Origin: an uncultured Anaerolineales bacterium
Lineage (GTDB): Bacteria; Chloroflexota; Anaerolineae; Anaerolineales; UBA4823
DNA: 32,028 nt
Reading direction: 5' to 3'
Assembly: GCA_903872065.1 (NCBI GenBank)
Contig: CAIQJJ010000395.1
Span: 1-32,028, forward strand
The notes beneath the pieces were generated by a model. The model had not been told where the DNA came from. It ran no database searches and saw nothing but the letters and a program-made list of their open reading frames with translations. The translations under genes and the position numbers were made by a program. Positions 7,203 through 16,978 of the stretch are shown piece after piece (the stretch's first letter is position 1; the number at the start of each line of letters is the position of its first letter).

Positions 7203-9344
7203 CTATTTCTTCCCATCGCCGTAGACCCCCACCCGGTCCTCAAAGCGCGCCAGTTTGCGGGTCAGACCAGTGGGGCGAAGGTCTACCTTCACCGCCGCGA
7301 AGGCCAGGTCGCCAGCCGCATTCCGACGCAGCGAAAGCAAATCCAACGGGTTGGCCCCACGCCCCTGGGCGTAACGCCCCAGTTCTGTGTGGCCCTGCCC
7401 AAAGGGGATGGCTACCGTGTCCGGGCGGATGGCAGGATAGCGATACACCACCGCGTTCACCGACCCTACCGGCGAAACAACCTGCACCACGTCGTCATCC
7501 TTCAAACCCAGGCGGTCAGCCGTCTGGGGATTGATCTCCACCCACGAGTCCCACATAACCGTCGTCATCGGATCAGGCGTCTCTTGCAGCCAGGGGCGGT
7601 TCGCGCCGGCCCCATCGCCCAGGTGGGGATGAGGGAAGGGCAGCAGATAGAATTCGCCCGCGCCGTGGTATTCGGGCGGCGGCACAGTCAAACCCGGCGG
7701 CACAGCCCCATTGACTGCGGCGGCAGCGCTGCTCCACCAGCCGCCCTGCTGCAGCCACTGCGTCCAAAACAGGGCCGGGTCATTCGAGGTGAATGACGCC
7801 CCCTGCTGCACCAGTTTGGCGACGGCCTGCTGCAAATAGGCCACCTCGTCGCGATAAGGCAAGCGAGGGGCAGTTTCGTCGCCCAGCAGTTGGAAGGCGG
7901 CCAACAGCACATCCACACTGGATTTGGTATCGTAGAGCGGCGTCACCACCGGCTGAATGCTCGACAGCGTCCCCTGTTCGCCGCCGCTGGAGGTGCGCTG
8001 GTAGCCCCACGCTTCAAACGGTGTGTGATCGGGCAGGAGATAATTGGACTGCGCCGCGGTCTCGTTGAAGAAGGAGGCGAAAGAGATGACCTGCGACACA
8101 TTTTCCAGCGCCTGGGCAAAACCCAGCGCCTGGGGCAGTTCAAAGAGCGGGTTGACGCCGTGAATGAAGAGCGTCTTGACCTGGCCCTTGTTCATGCGAT
8201 CTACCAAATCTTTGATTTCGCCAAAAGAAGCCGCGCCGCCGTCTTGCCCGACGGCCGGGGCAAGCCAAAACTGCACTCCGCCCGGCTGGCCCAGGTTGCC
8301 CGCCAGGACGTTCAAGGCCAGGATCGCCTGGGCGGTCTCCAGACCATTGCTCTGCGCCAGGGCCGCCCCGCCAGGGAGGGCCAGTTTGCGCTCGGCGCGG
8401 GCGAAGATGCCGGCCAGGCGCAGCAAACGCTCTTCCGAGACGCCGGCTGCCTGGGCCGCCGCGGCAATGTCCGCGGCCGGGTCCACCAGCAGACGGGCAA
8501 AGGCCTGCGCCAGGATTCCTTCACTGCCCGGCGTCACCGGCACCCACTCATCGGCGCTGGCGGCGGTCAAAGACATGCGCGCCTCAAACTGCACCAGGTA
8601 GCCGCGCGAGTGCAGCGGGTCCTGCGTCTGGCGCATTTCGCCAAAGGCGCGCTGGTAAGCCACCGGCGACAGCCAGGTCTCAGCAAAATTGGCCCCGAAA
8701 GAAAAGACCACCTGAGCTCCGGCCAAATCAAAGACTGGCAGCCCCGGCGTCCCGAAAACCGCCGCTGCGGCCTGCGCCAGGGTGTGACGCGCCTCGAACA
8801 TCCCCAGCGCACCGTAGCGCAGCGGCGGCGGCGCGCCCAGGGCGGCGGTCAGTTCAGAGACGAGATCAAAGACATGATCCGGCGCCAGTCCGGTCAGAAA
8901 GGCGATCTCCGCCGGGGGCGTCTTCTGCAGGGCGTCCTTAACCACTGTAATCGCCGTCTCCCAGTTGATCGGGCCAAAAGCGCCTGAGCCGCGCTGCGCC
9001 TGCATTTGCGGGCCGATCACCCGGTCGGGGTTGTACAGGCCTTGCAGCGCCGCCTGCGCCCGCGCACAGGTGCGCCCGCGGCTGACCGGGTGATTGGGGT
9101 TGCCTTCCACCTTCAGGGCGCGCCCTTCCACCGTGCGCACAATCAAGCCGCAGCCCGCGGCGCAATCCTGGCAGGTGGTGGCGTAAAAGGTGCTTTGGCC
9201 GGGCAAGGTATATTCCGGCATATCCGAATACGGCTGGCGCTTGACATACCGCGCCGCCGTGCCGCAGCCGGTCAGCGCCGCCGCGGCGGCAGAACCGAGG
9301 GTCGCTAATTTGAGAAAATCGCGTCGAGAGAGGGTATCACTCAT
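7203..9344 (-). CDS. actB1: ActB1, molybdopterin-oxidoreductase-like subunit of ACIII
   Basis: A 713-residue protein of the molybdopterin oxidoreductase superfamily. It starts with a Tat signal (RRDFLK, residues 7-12) followed by a lipobox-like LTGC, so Cys27 may be lipidated. Cys58, 61, 65 and 93 form CX2CX3CX27C, the classical N-terminal [4Fe-4S] motif of the family. I see no cysteine or selenocysteine that would ligate Mo, in line with ACIII, where this subunit has no Mo cofactor and is structural. The C-terminal third has the usual substrate-channel and dinucleotide-binding fold (SWVEINPQTADRLGLKDDD). The ATG at 9344 has GGAG five bases ahead and is preferred over the in-frame GTG at 9350. 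The retained cluster motif and the separation from ActB2 give a Qrc-like arrangement. Confidence 0.9.
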   Translation of the reverse strand: MSDTLSRRDFLKLATLGSAAAAALTGCGTAARYVKRQPYSDMPEYTLPGQSTFYATTCQDCAAGCGLIVRTVEGRALKVEGNPNHPVSRGRTCARAQAALQGLYNPDRVIGPQMQAQRGSGAFGPINWETAITVVKDALQKTPPAEIAFLTGLAPDHVFDLVSELTAALGAPPPLRYGALGMFEARHTLAQAAAAVFGTPGLPVFDLAGAQVVFSFGANFAETWLSPVAYQRAFGEMRQTQDPLHSRGYLVQFEARMSLTAASADEWVPVTPGSEGILAQAFARLLVDPAADIAAAAQAAGVSEERLLRLAGIFARAERKLALPGGAALAQSNGLETAQAILALNVLAGNLGQPGGVQFWLAPAVGQDGGAASFGEIKDLVDRMNKGQVKTLFIHGVNPLFELPQALGFAQALENVSQVISFASFFNETAAQSNYLLPDHTPFEAWGYQRTSSGGEQGTLSSIQPVVTPLYDTKSSVDVLLAAFQLLGDETAPRLPYRDEVAYLQQAVAKLVQQGASFTSNDPALFWTQWLQQGGWWSSAAAAVNGAVPPGLTVPPPEYHGAGEFYLLPFPHPHLGDGAGANRPWLQETPDPMTTVMWDSWVEINPQTADRLGLKDDDVVQVVSPVGSVNAVVYRYPAIRPDTVAIPFGQGHTELGRYAQGRGANPLDLLSLRRNAAGDLAFAAVKVDLRPTGLTRKLARFEDRVGVYGDGKK

Positions 9345-9383
9345 AAACACTCCAAAATGGCATCATCTCAAGAGAACGGGTGA

Positions 9384-9413
9384 GACTTTGGAAGTCTTGA
9401 CTTCGGAAGTCTT
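9384..9413. repeat. tandem palindromic 15-mer between actA and actB1
   Basis: GACTTTGGAAGTCTT is followed directly by GACTTCGGAAGTCTT (14 of 15 identical). Each unit is itself a near palindrome (GACTTC-G-GAAGTC), and the junction also forms GAAGTC-TT-GACTTC. It lies in the 77-base gap between actA and actB1. It could be an mRNA processing or stability hairpin, a binding site, or one copy of a dispersed intergenic repeat. Confidence 0.6.
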
Positions 9414-9427
9414 TGCGCGCCGCAATC

Positions 9428-9967
9428 TCATTTGTGGCAGGTCGCACAGTCGGTCAATTTGACCTGCTTCTCAGGCGCCTGGCGGGTATGGCAGCTCAAA
9501 CACCAGCCCATGTTCTGATCGCCCTGGGATTGAGCAACGGTCATCTTGCTGACGTCGCCATGACACTGCTCGCAGTTTAAGCCGGCGGCAATGTGCGGAT
9601 TGTGGTTGAAATAAACAAAGTCCGGCTGAATCGCCACCGGAACCCACTCAATCGTCTTGTTCTTGCTGGCGTAATCCGCCCAGGCTTCCAGCGCCGGTTT
9701 GCCGGCCGGGTCTATGTTGTTATGGCAGCCCTGGCATTTCTGCAGGGTGGGCAGCCCGGCCGATTTGCCGCGCAGCACGCCGGGATGACAATAGATGCAC
9801 TGGATGCCGCTTTGAAGATGCACCGAATGCACGTAGGGGAAAGGCTGCGGCGGAGCAGCCTGCACGGCTTGAATGCCAACATACGCGCCGCCAGCCAGGG
9901 CGCCCAAAAGCAGCAGCGCGCCCAACCAAACCAGGGGATTCTTCAAGAATTTGGGGAGAGGGGGCAT
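9428..9967 (-). CDS. actA: ActA, pentaheme cytochrome c subunit of ACIII
   Basis: A 179-residue multihaem cytochrome of the c3/NrfH-like group. One N-terminal helix (about 12-35) anchors it. Five CxxCH motifs are at 57-61, 78-82, 132-136, 156-160 and 174-178, the last almost at the C-terminus. Several other histidines (46-50, 121-125) can serve as distal ligands. Five haems match ActA of characterised ACIII, where the subunit lies on the outer face and relays electrons from the FeS subunit. The ATG at 9967 has AGGAG five bases ahead. It is the first Act gene, 111 bases after the PIG-L gene. Confidence 0.93.
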   Translation of the reverse strand: MPPLPKFLKNPLVWLGALLLLGALAGGAYVGIQAVQAAPPQPFPYVHSVHLQSGIQCIYCHPGVLRGKSAGLPTLQKCQGCHNNIDPAGKPALEAWADYASKNKTIEWVPVAIQPDFVYFNHNPHIAAGLNCEQCHGDVSKMTVAQSQGDQNMGWCLSCHTRQAPEKQVKLTDCATCHK

Positions 9968-10078
9968 AACAACTCCTAATCATGCAAGACGCCGCACGCG
10001 TCCCGCCGAGAAATGTGGCTGTATCGTTCAGCCAGGATAACCGTCCGGATGCGTCCTGTGGGACATCCCCGGCGGACC

Positions 10079-10807
10079 TCACTCGCGCCACAAACGCACC
10101 CCGCCCACCAGTGTCGCATACCCCAGCAAAGCGGGATGGATGGCGTCCTGATCGGGCCAAAAGGTGCTGATTTGTGAAACATGGGCGGCAGTCGCCTGCG
10201 CCCACCGCGTAATTGCTGCTGCAGAAAGCGGAAAGACCTGCGAAGACCAATCCGCTGAGAGAAGCAGCCCCAGGTGCTCGGGGCGGCTCAATACATAAGG
10301 ATAATCGGGATAATACCACAAACTGCGCTGCAAGCGCTGCGCCGCGGCGCGCGCCAGGCGATGATCGGCATGCAGCCCGATCGTCAGCGGCGCGATTACC
10401 TGCGCCTGCGCCGGGATTTCGCGGCGCAATTGTGCGGCCAGGTCTTCAATCAACCCCTCTTCTGCGGGATGCACCGGGCCAAAGATGGCTTCCTCCGAGG
10501 CGTACAGGTAACGCCCCTGCGCATCGCGGCGGTAAATACAATCCGGCAGCGGCCAGTGGCGCGCCAGCGCCCCTACCAGCGCGCAAGAAGTCAAGTCTTC
10601 GGCGCGGCGATGATCAGGGGCGTTGAGATCAGTTTGCCAGCGTGCATGTAAAGATTCAGCGAAAGGGGAAAGCGGCGCGTTCGGAGGATCGCCGGCGCAA
10701 AGCGTCCAGATCTCTACCCGCTCTCCAGACTGGGTCTGCTGCCAAATCAGACCTCCGCAGGAAAGCACGGCGTCATCAAGGTGAGGGGAGAGATAGACCC
10801 ATAGCAT
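10079..10807 (-). CDS. PIG-L/LmbE family N-acetylglucosaminyl deacetylase
   Basis: A 242-residue zinc hydrolase of the PIG-L family. SPHLDDAVLSCGG (residues 7-19) is the family's metal and catalytic motif (PHxDD), and GLHADHRLA supplies the third zinc ligand further on. Members remove acetyl groups from GlcNAc-containing glycolipids, thiol precursors or antibiotic intermediates; the substrate here cannot be told. It lies upstream of actA on the same strand with a 111-base gap, so it may share transcripts with ACIII without a functional link. There is no Shine-Dalgarno site. TATAAA at 10813-10818 lies five bases before the ATG, which suggests a leaderless or near-leaderless mRNA. Confidence 0.85.
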   Translation of the reverse strand: MLWVYLSPHLDDAVLSCGGLIWQQTQSGERVEIWTLCAGDPPNAPLSPFAESLHARWQTDLNAPDHRRAEDLTSCALVGALARHWPLPDCIYRRDAQGRYLYASEEAIFGPVHPAEEGLIEDLAAQLRREIPAQAQVIAPLTIGLHADHRLARAAAQRLQRSLWYYPDYPYVLSRPEHLGLLLSADWSSQVFPLSAAAITRWAQATAAHVSQISTFWPDQDAIHPALLGYATLVGGVRLWRE

Positions 10808-10867
10808 AACTATTTATACCATAAAAGTCTGATTTTTGAAGTACAATAAAATATTCCAGGAGAGCTT
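10808..10867. promoter_or_regulatory. divergent promoter region between PIG-L and ATPase genes
   Basis: This AT-rich 60-base gap separates divergent genes. On the minus strand TATAAA (10813-10818) is a good -10 five bases before the PIG-L start. On the plus strand TACAAT (10842-10847) is a good -10 for the ATPase gene, which also has AGGAG five bases before its ATG at 10868. No convincing -35 box is seen for either. Confidence 0.5.
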
Positions 10868-11992
10868 ATGGCGCAAAGTACACTTTCATCTTTTGAAGTC
10901 CACGGTTTTCGAGCTTTCGATCATCTCAAAATCGAGCGATTAGAAAGAGTCAACTTATTGGTTGGCAAGAACAATGTGGGCAAAACAGCCCTGTTGGAAG
11001 CGTTATGGATATACGCCAACCAGGGTTCACCCTCTGTTTTATGGTCATTACTCGAAGGGCGGGATGAAAGCAGGCCAATGCCTCAAACACGCAGGATTGC
11101 TGACGAAAGCTCAGGCTATCAAAGTCAATTTTCCTCCATTCGCTACTTATTCTACGGCAGAAAACAGCCAAACGCGGATCTGCAACCAATGGAATTTGGC
11201 TCATTGGAAGTCCCTGGACAGCATGTCAGCATTAAATTCACGTGGGTTGAAAATATCATCGATGAACAGGGCAATCAAAGAATCCACGAAGTAAAACAAG
11301 CAGATGAAAGTCTGGATACAATCCCAGCCCTGGCAATTCAGACCGGTAAAAACAACAGCCTTATCCGCTTCGATCGACTTGCCGCCCGCATTTTTCGCGA
11401 GCAGTTTTCTGGTCAGATGGAGAAACCCTGCATTTTTTTGCCCGCCAATGGACTGTCCATTCATGACATTGGGGAATATTGGGATAATATCACCCTCGGC
11501 CCATCGGAAAGGGATGTCTTGGAAGTAATGAAAATCATCGATCCGGAAATTGAACGGATCAACCTGATCAGCGATCAAAAAACAACTCGCCCCCAAGAAC
11601 GTATCCCAATCGTAAAGATCAGTTCTTTTGACGATCCCATTCCCCTTAAAAACCTGGGGGAAGGAATGAACCGCATGTTTGGGATTGCGCTAACCATGGT
11701 CAATGCCAAAGGCGGTATTTTGTTAGTGGATGAAATTGAAAATGGTTTGCATTATTCGATCTTGCCAGAAATGTGGCGTTTCATTTTCCGCAGCGCTCAA
11801 CGCTTGAATCTGCAAATCTTCGCCACCACACATAGCTGGGATTGCATCAGCGGTTTTCAACAAGCCGCGCAGGAAAGCGAGCAAGATGGATTGCTAATCC
11901 GGCTAACAAATAAAAGAGGCAAAATTATCCCCACGTACTACGACGAACAAGATCTTGTCATTGCAACACGCGAGCAGATCGAAGTGAGGTAA
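10868..11992 (+). CDS. AAA ATPase of the SMC/OLD-like type, partner of a TOPRIM protein
   Basis: A 374-residue ABC/SMC-like ATPase (AAA_15/AAA_21 group). The N-terminus FEVHGFRAFDHLKIERL is the strand pattern typical of RecF/OLD-type ATPases. Walker A is GKNNVGKT (33-40). An ABC-signature-like LGEGMNRM (263-270) precedes Walker B, GILLVDEIE (283-291), with the catalytic glutamate probably in DEIE. An H-loop-like THSWD is at 321-325. There is no C-terminal TOPRIM domain; that function is in the next gene, three bases later. The pair resembles AriA/AriB of PARIS in layout. The gene is clearly more AT-rich than its neighbours, which suggests transfer. A housekeeping DNA or RNA repair role cannot be excluded. 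Confidence 0.88.
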   Translation: MAQSTLSSFEVHGFRAFDHLKIERLERVNLLVGKNNVGKTALLEALWIYANQGSPSVLWSLLEGRDESRPMPQTRRIADESSGYQSQFSSIRYLFYGRKQPNADLQPMEFGSLEVPGQHVSIKFTWVENIIDEQGNQRIHEVKQADESLDTIPALAIQTGKNNSLIRFDRLAARIFREQFSGQMEKPCIFLPANGLSIHDIGEYWDNITLGPSERDVLEVMKIIDPEIERINLISDQKTTRPQERIPIVKISSFDDPIPLKNLGEGMNRMFGIALTMVNAKGGILLVDEIENGLHYSILPEMWRFIFRSAQRLNLQIFATTHSWDCISGFQQAAQESEQDGLLIRLTNKRGKIIPTYYDEQDLVIATREQIEVR

Positions 11993-11995
11993 CCT

Positions 11996-12625
11996 GTGAC
12001 AAGACCCTCTACGAAAAAACCTTACCGGCTGCTGGTAGAAGGGAATGATGATATTCATGTCGTCGCCAACTTATGCAAGGCGCATGGCATTCCAGATACC
12101 TTCGACATCATTGAGCAAAAAGGGATTGAGAACTTACTCGACGCGCTGCCGGTGACGTTAAAAAGCGACGAATTGGAAATTTTGGGCGTCCTGGTAGATG
12201 CAGACATGGATCTCCAGGCGCGCTGGCAGTCGCTGTGCAAGATCTTGGCTAAAGCGGGCTACACCACGCCCAAACAGCCAATGCCAGAAGGCGTCATTTT
12301 GTATGCCGAAGAACGGCCAACGGTGGGGATCTGGCTTATGCCCGATAATCACCTACCCGGGATGTTAGAGAACTTCGTCGCCGAACTCATTCCTGCTGGC
12401 GATGCGCTCTTACCATACGTCCAAAAGTGTGTGCAAGGACTGCCGGAGCAGCGTTTCCCGTCAGCACAGTGCGCCAAAGCGGAAATCCATACCTGGCTGG
12501 CGTGGCAAGGGGAGCCAGGCAAACCTATGGGCCAGGCGATCACCGCGCGCTACCTGGACGCAAACGCGGCGAAAGCCGGGAAGTTTATTGCCTGGCTGCG
12601 CCGCCTGTTCGTGATTGATAAATAA
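11996..12625 (+). CDS. DUF3226 TOPRIM-like protein, probable nuclease partner
   Basis: A 209-residue protein of the DUF3226 family, which has a TOPRIM fold. LLVEGNDD (12-19) carries the TOPRIM glutamate Glu15, and LVDADMD (66-72) carries the paired aspartates Asp68 and Asp70, so metal-binding residues are intact. GIWLMPDNHLPGMLENF (111-127) is characteristic of the family. TOPRIM domains in OLD, GajA and AriB cut nucleic acid, and AriB targets tRNA; by analogy this may be the effector controlled by the ATPase. That is inference. Start is GTG at 11996, with GAGG six bases ahead inside the end of the ATPase gene, so the two are one transcript and probably translationally coupled. The gene ends just before the riboswitch promoter. 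Confidence 0.85.
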   Translation: MTRPSTKKPYRLLVEGNDDIHVVANLCKAHGIPDTFDIIEQKGIENLLDALPVTLKSDELEILGVLVDADMDLQARWQSLCKILAKAGYTTPKQPMPEGVILYAEERPTVGIWLMPDNHLPGMLENFVAELIPAGDALLPYVQKCVQGLPEQRFPSAQCAKAEIHTWLAWQGEPGKPMGQAITARYLDANAAKAGKFIAWLRRLFVIDK

Positions 12626-12692
12626 CCAGGAGGAATTTGTTCGCACTTCCTACGTCCCACTTTTCTCCGCATCCGAAATTGCTGAATCGTTC

Positions 12693-12721
12693 TTGACGCC
12701 CTCAGATCTTCATGATATAAA
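12693..12721 (+). promoter_or_regulatory. sigma70-type promoter of the SAM riboswitch/met operon
   Basis: TTGACG (12693-12698) and TATAAA (12716-12721) are separated by exactly 17 bases; each matches consensus at five of six positions. The predicted start of transcription, near 12728, leaves about 27 bases before the riboswitch. Confidence 0.85.
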
Positions 12722-12754
12722 CGGGGAACTTTACAACCAAATCGGAGTATTTTA

Positions 12755-12878
12755 CTCTTATCCAGAGAGGCGGAGGGACCGGCCCTGTGATGCCTCGACA
12801 ACCTGCTTCCCCAAGCAAGGTGCCAATTCCGGCAGTAAGACAATCCTCACGGATTGGTCAACATCTGGGAGATGAGAG
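12755..12878 (+). promoter_or_regulatory. SAM-I (S-box) riboswitch aptamer
   Basis: The aptamer has the full SAM-I pattern. P1 is CTCTTATC (12755-12762) with GATGAGAG (12871-12878). The conserved core AGAGGCGGAGGGACCGGCCC follows at 12765-12784, then GATGCCTCGACAACC, the AAGGTGCCAATTCC segment and a GGATTGG helix. It binds S-adenosylmethionine and controls the met genes downstream. Bases 12873-12882 can pair with 12902-12911 to form an antiterminator that excludes both P1 and the terminator, so high SAM should stop transcription and low SAM should let it run into metY. Confidence 0.95.
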
Positions 12879-12897
12879 AAGACCACGGCGCCAGTTT

Positions 12898-14232
<1,335 letters not shown>

Positions 14233-14254
14233 CCCAATTTCCCCTTATATTCCC

Positions 14255-15498
<1,244 letters not shown>

Positions 15499-15502
<4 letters not shown>

Positions 15503-16119
15503 CAACCATATCATCCAATCCTGCTGAAACAACAGCCCTGCGCTTTGATCTCCTCACCGTCGCAGAATTCATCCAACCCAAAGAGAAAGTCCTCGACCTG
15601 GGCTGCGGCGACGGCGCCCTGCTGCGCTACCTGATCGATCGCAAGGGGGTCAAGGGTCGCGGCGTGGAGCTTTCTGAAGAAGGGGTGCTGGCCTGCGTCC
15701 GGCGCGGCGTCTCGGTGCGCCAGGGCAACTTGCAAGAGGGCCTGGGTGATTACCCGGATCACTCATTCGACACGGTGATTTTGAGTTTTACCATCCCTTA
15801 TATCAATGACCCGGCCTTTATCATCGGCGAAATGCTGCGCGTGGGCAGTCGGGCCATCGTCAGCTTTCCCAACTGGGGCAACTGGCGCTGCCGCCTGAGT
15901 TTTCTGTTCACCGGACGCATGCCGGTCGCGGCCGAACTGCCGCAAGCCTGGGACAGCGCGCCGCGCGCCCGTCCTTTGACAGTGCGCGATTTTGAGGAGT
16001 TTTGCCTGCGCCACCGAATCAGGATCGCCCGCAAGATATCCTTGCAGGGAGCGCAGCGCATTGCGGCGCAGTTGGGCGAAAATATGCGTTCGACCACTGC
16101 AATTTTTGAACTGCGTTGA
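15499..16119 (+). CDS. metW: methionine biosynthesis protein MetW
   Basis: A 206-residue class I methyltransferase-fold protein of the MetW family, usually next to metX. The SAM-binding glycine motif is VLDLGCGDGALL (31-42), and FDTVILSFTIPYI holds the second strand. SFPNWGNWRCRLSFLFTGRMP (around 135-155) is a MetW hallmark. MetW is thought to support MetX activity rather than methylate a known substrate. Its ATG overlaps the metX stop (ATGA, 15499-15502), so both are translated together and share SAM-riboswitch control. Confidence 0.92.
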
Positions 16120-16164
16120 GGAACACCTGAAATCAAGCCAGGGGATGGTAAAATAGCAGTTGCT

Positions 16165-16800
16165 ATGCACACTGAACTAATCTCTGCCAGTCATCCTTCG
16201 GCTTTAGCTCACGCTGTAGATGTATTAAACCATGGGGGGATGGTTGTCTTTCCAACCGATACCGTCTACGGCCTGGCGGCCATGCCTTTTGAGTCCAGCA
16301 CAGTGGAACAATTGTACGCCGCCAAAGGGCGCAGCAACGAAAAGGCAATCGCCATCCTGCTTGGCGCGATGGCGCAACTGCCGATCGTCACGCTGAATTG
16401 GGGAGGCATGGCCGAGGCGCTGGCGCAGCGTTTTTGGCCCGGCCCCCTGACCTTGATCGTCACAAAGAAACCATCCCTGCCCGAATCTCTTTCGCCAAAC
16501 CCAACGATCGGCGTGCGCATGCCCGATCACCCGGTCGCCCTGGCCTTACTGCGGCGCGCCGGCCCCCTGGCGGTGACTTCGGCAAATTTATCCGGGCAGC
16601 CTAGCACCACAACTGCCCAAGAAACCCTCGCCCAACTGGACGGGCGCGTGCATTTGGTGCTGGATGGCGGCAAAACCCCTGGCGGTGTGCCTTCCACAGT
16701 GGTGGATTGCACAGGCGAAGCGCCTGTCATCTTAAGGAATGGCCCCGTCTCCCTGGAGGCGCTGCAACAGATTACCGAACGGCGTAAGGACAAAATTTAA
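16165..16800 (+). CDS. tsaC: threonylcarbamoyl-AMP synthase (TsaC/Sua5/YrdC)
   Basis: A 211-residue YrdC-domain enzyme that makes threonylcarbamoyl-AMP from threonine, bicarbonate and ATP, the first step of the t6A37 tRNA modification. Motifs include VVFPTDTVYGLAA near the start and the KGRSNEKAIAILL segment that binds ATP, with SANLSGQPS further on. It has the YrdC domain only, without the Sua5 C-terminal domain. It lies 45 bases after metW on the same strand and could be read through from the met operon. There is no Shine-Dalgarno site. TAAAAT (16149-16154) lies ten bases before the ATG and could be a -10 for its own near-leaderless transcript. tsaD, the partner step, is at 21738-22790 on the other strand. 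Confidence 0.93.
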   Translation: MHTELISASHPSALAHAVDVLNHGGMVVFPTDTVYGLAAMPFESSTVEQLYAAKGRSNEKAIAILLGAMAQLPIVTLNWGGMAEALAQRFWPGPLTLIVTKKPSLPESLSPNPTIGVRMPDHPVALALLRRAGPLAVTSANLSGQPSTTTAQETLAQLDGRVHLVLDGGKTPGGVPSTVVDCTGEAPVILRNGPVSLEALQQITERRKDKI

Positions 16801-16921
16801 ATAGCGCCGGCAAGTTCACTACTGCGCAAATGGGATCAACAAATCGCTCTCACTGAACATTTAAGCTAACTTCATACCCACTTTACTTGCCTGATCTACA
16901 ATGCAATCATTCTCCTCAATC

Positions 16922-16966
16922 AAACCGCTCTGAAGTGTGCCAGGCCCACACCCCAGAGCGGTTTTT
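16922..16966 (+). terminator. intrinsic terminator after tsaC
   Basis: AAACCGCTCTG (16922-16932) pairs with CAGAGCGGTTT (16954-16964), an 11-bp stem extended inside by GTGTG/CACAC, and ends in TTTTT (16962-16966). It lies between the convergent tsaC and kinase genes. The minus-strand side has only a short T run, so it mainly serves tsaC. Confidence 0.88.
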
Positions 16967-16978
16967 GCTGCCAGCATC

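Noticed and set aside
7890-8987. 365-codon plus-strand open frame opposite actB1
   Set aside because: It is antisense to a gene with clear Tat, FeS and Mo-family motifs. High GC in the third codon position creates long shadow frames.
12615-12875. 86-codon plus-strand frame covering the riboswitch
   Set aside because: It crosses the promoter and the SAM-I aptamer, whose RNA structure explains the sequence.
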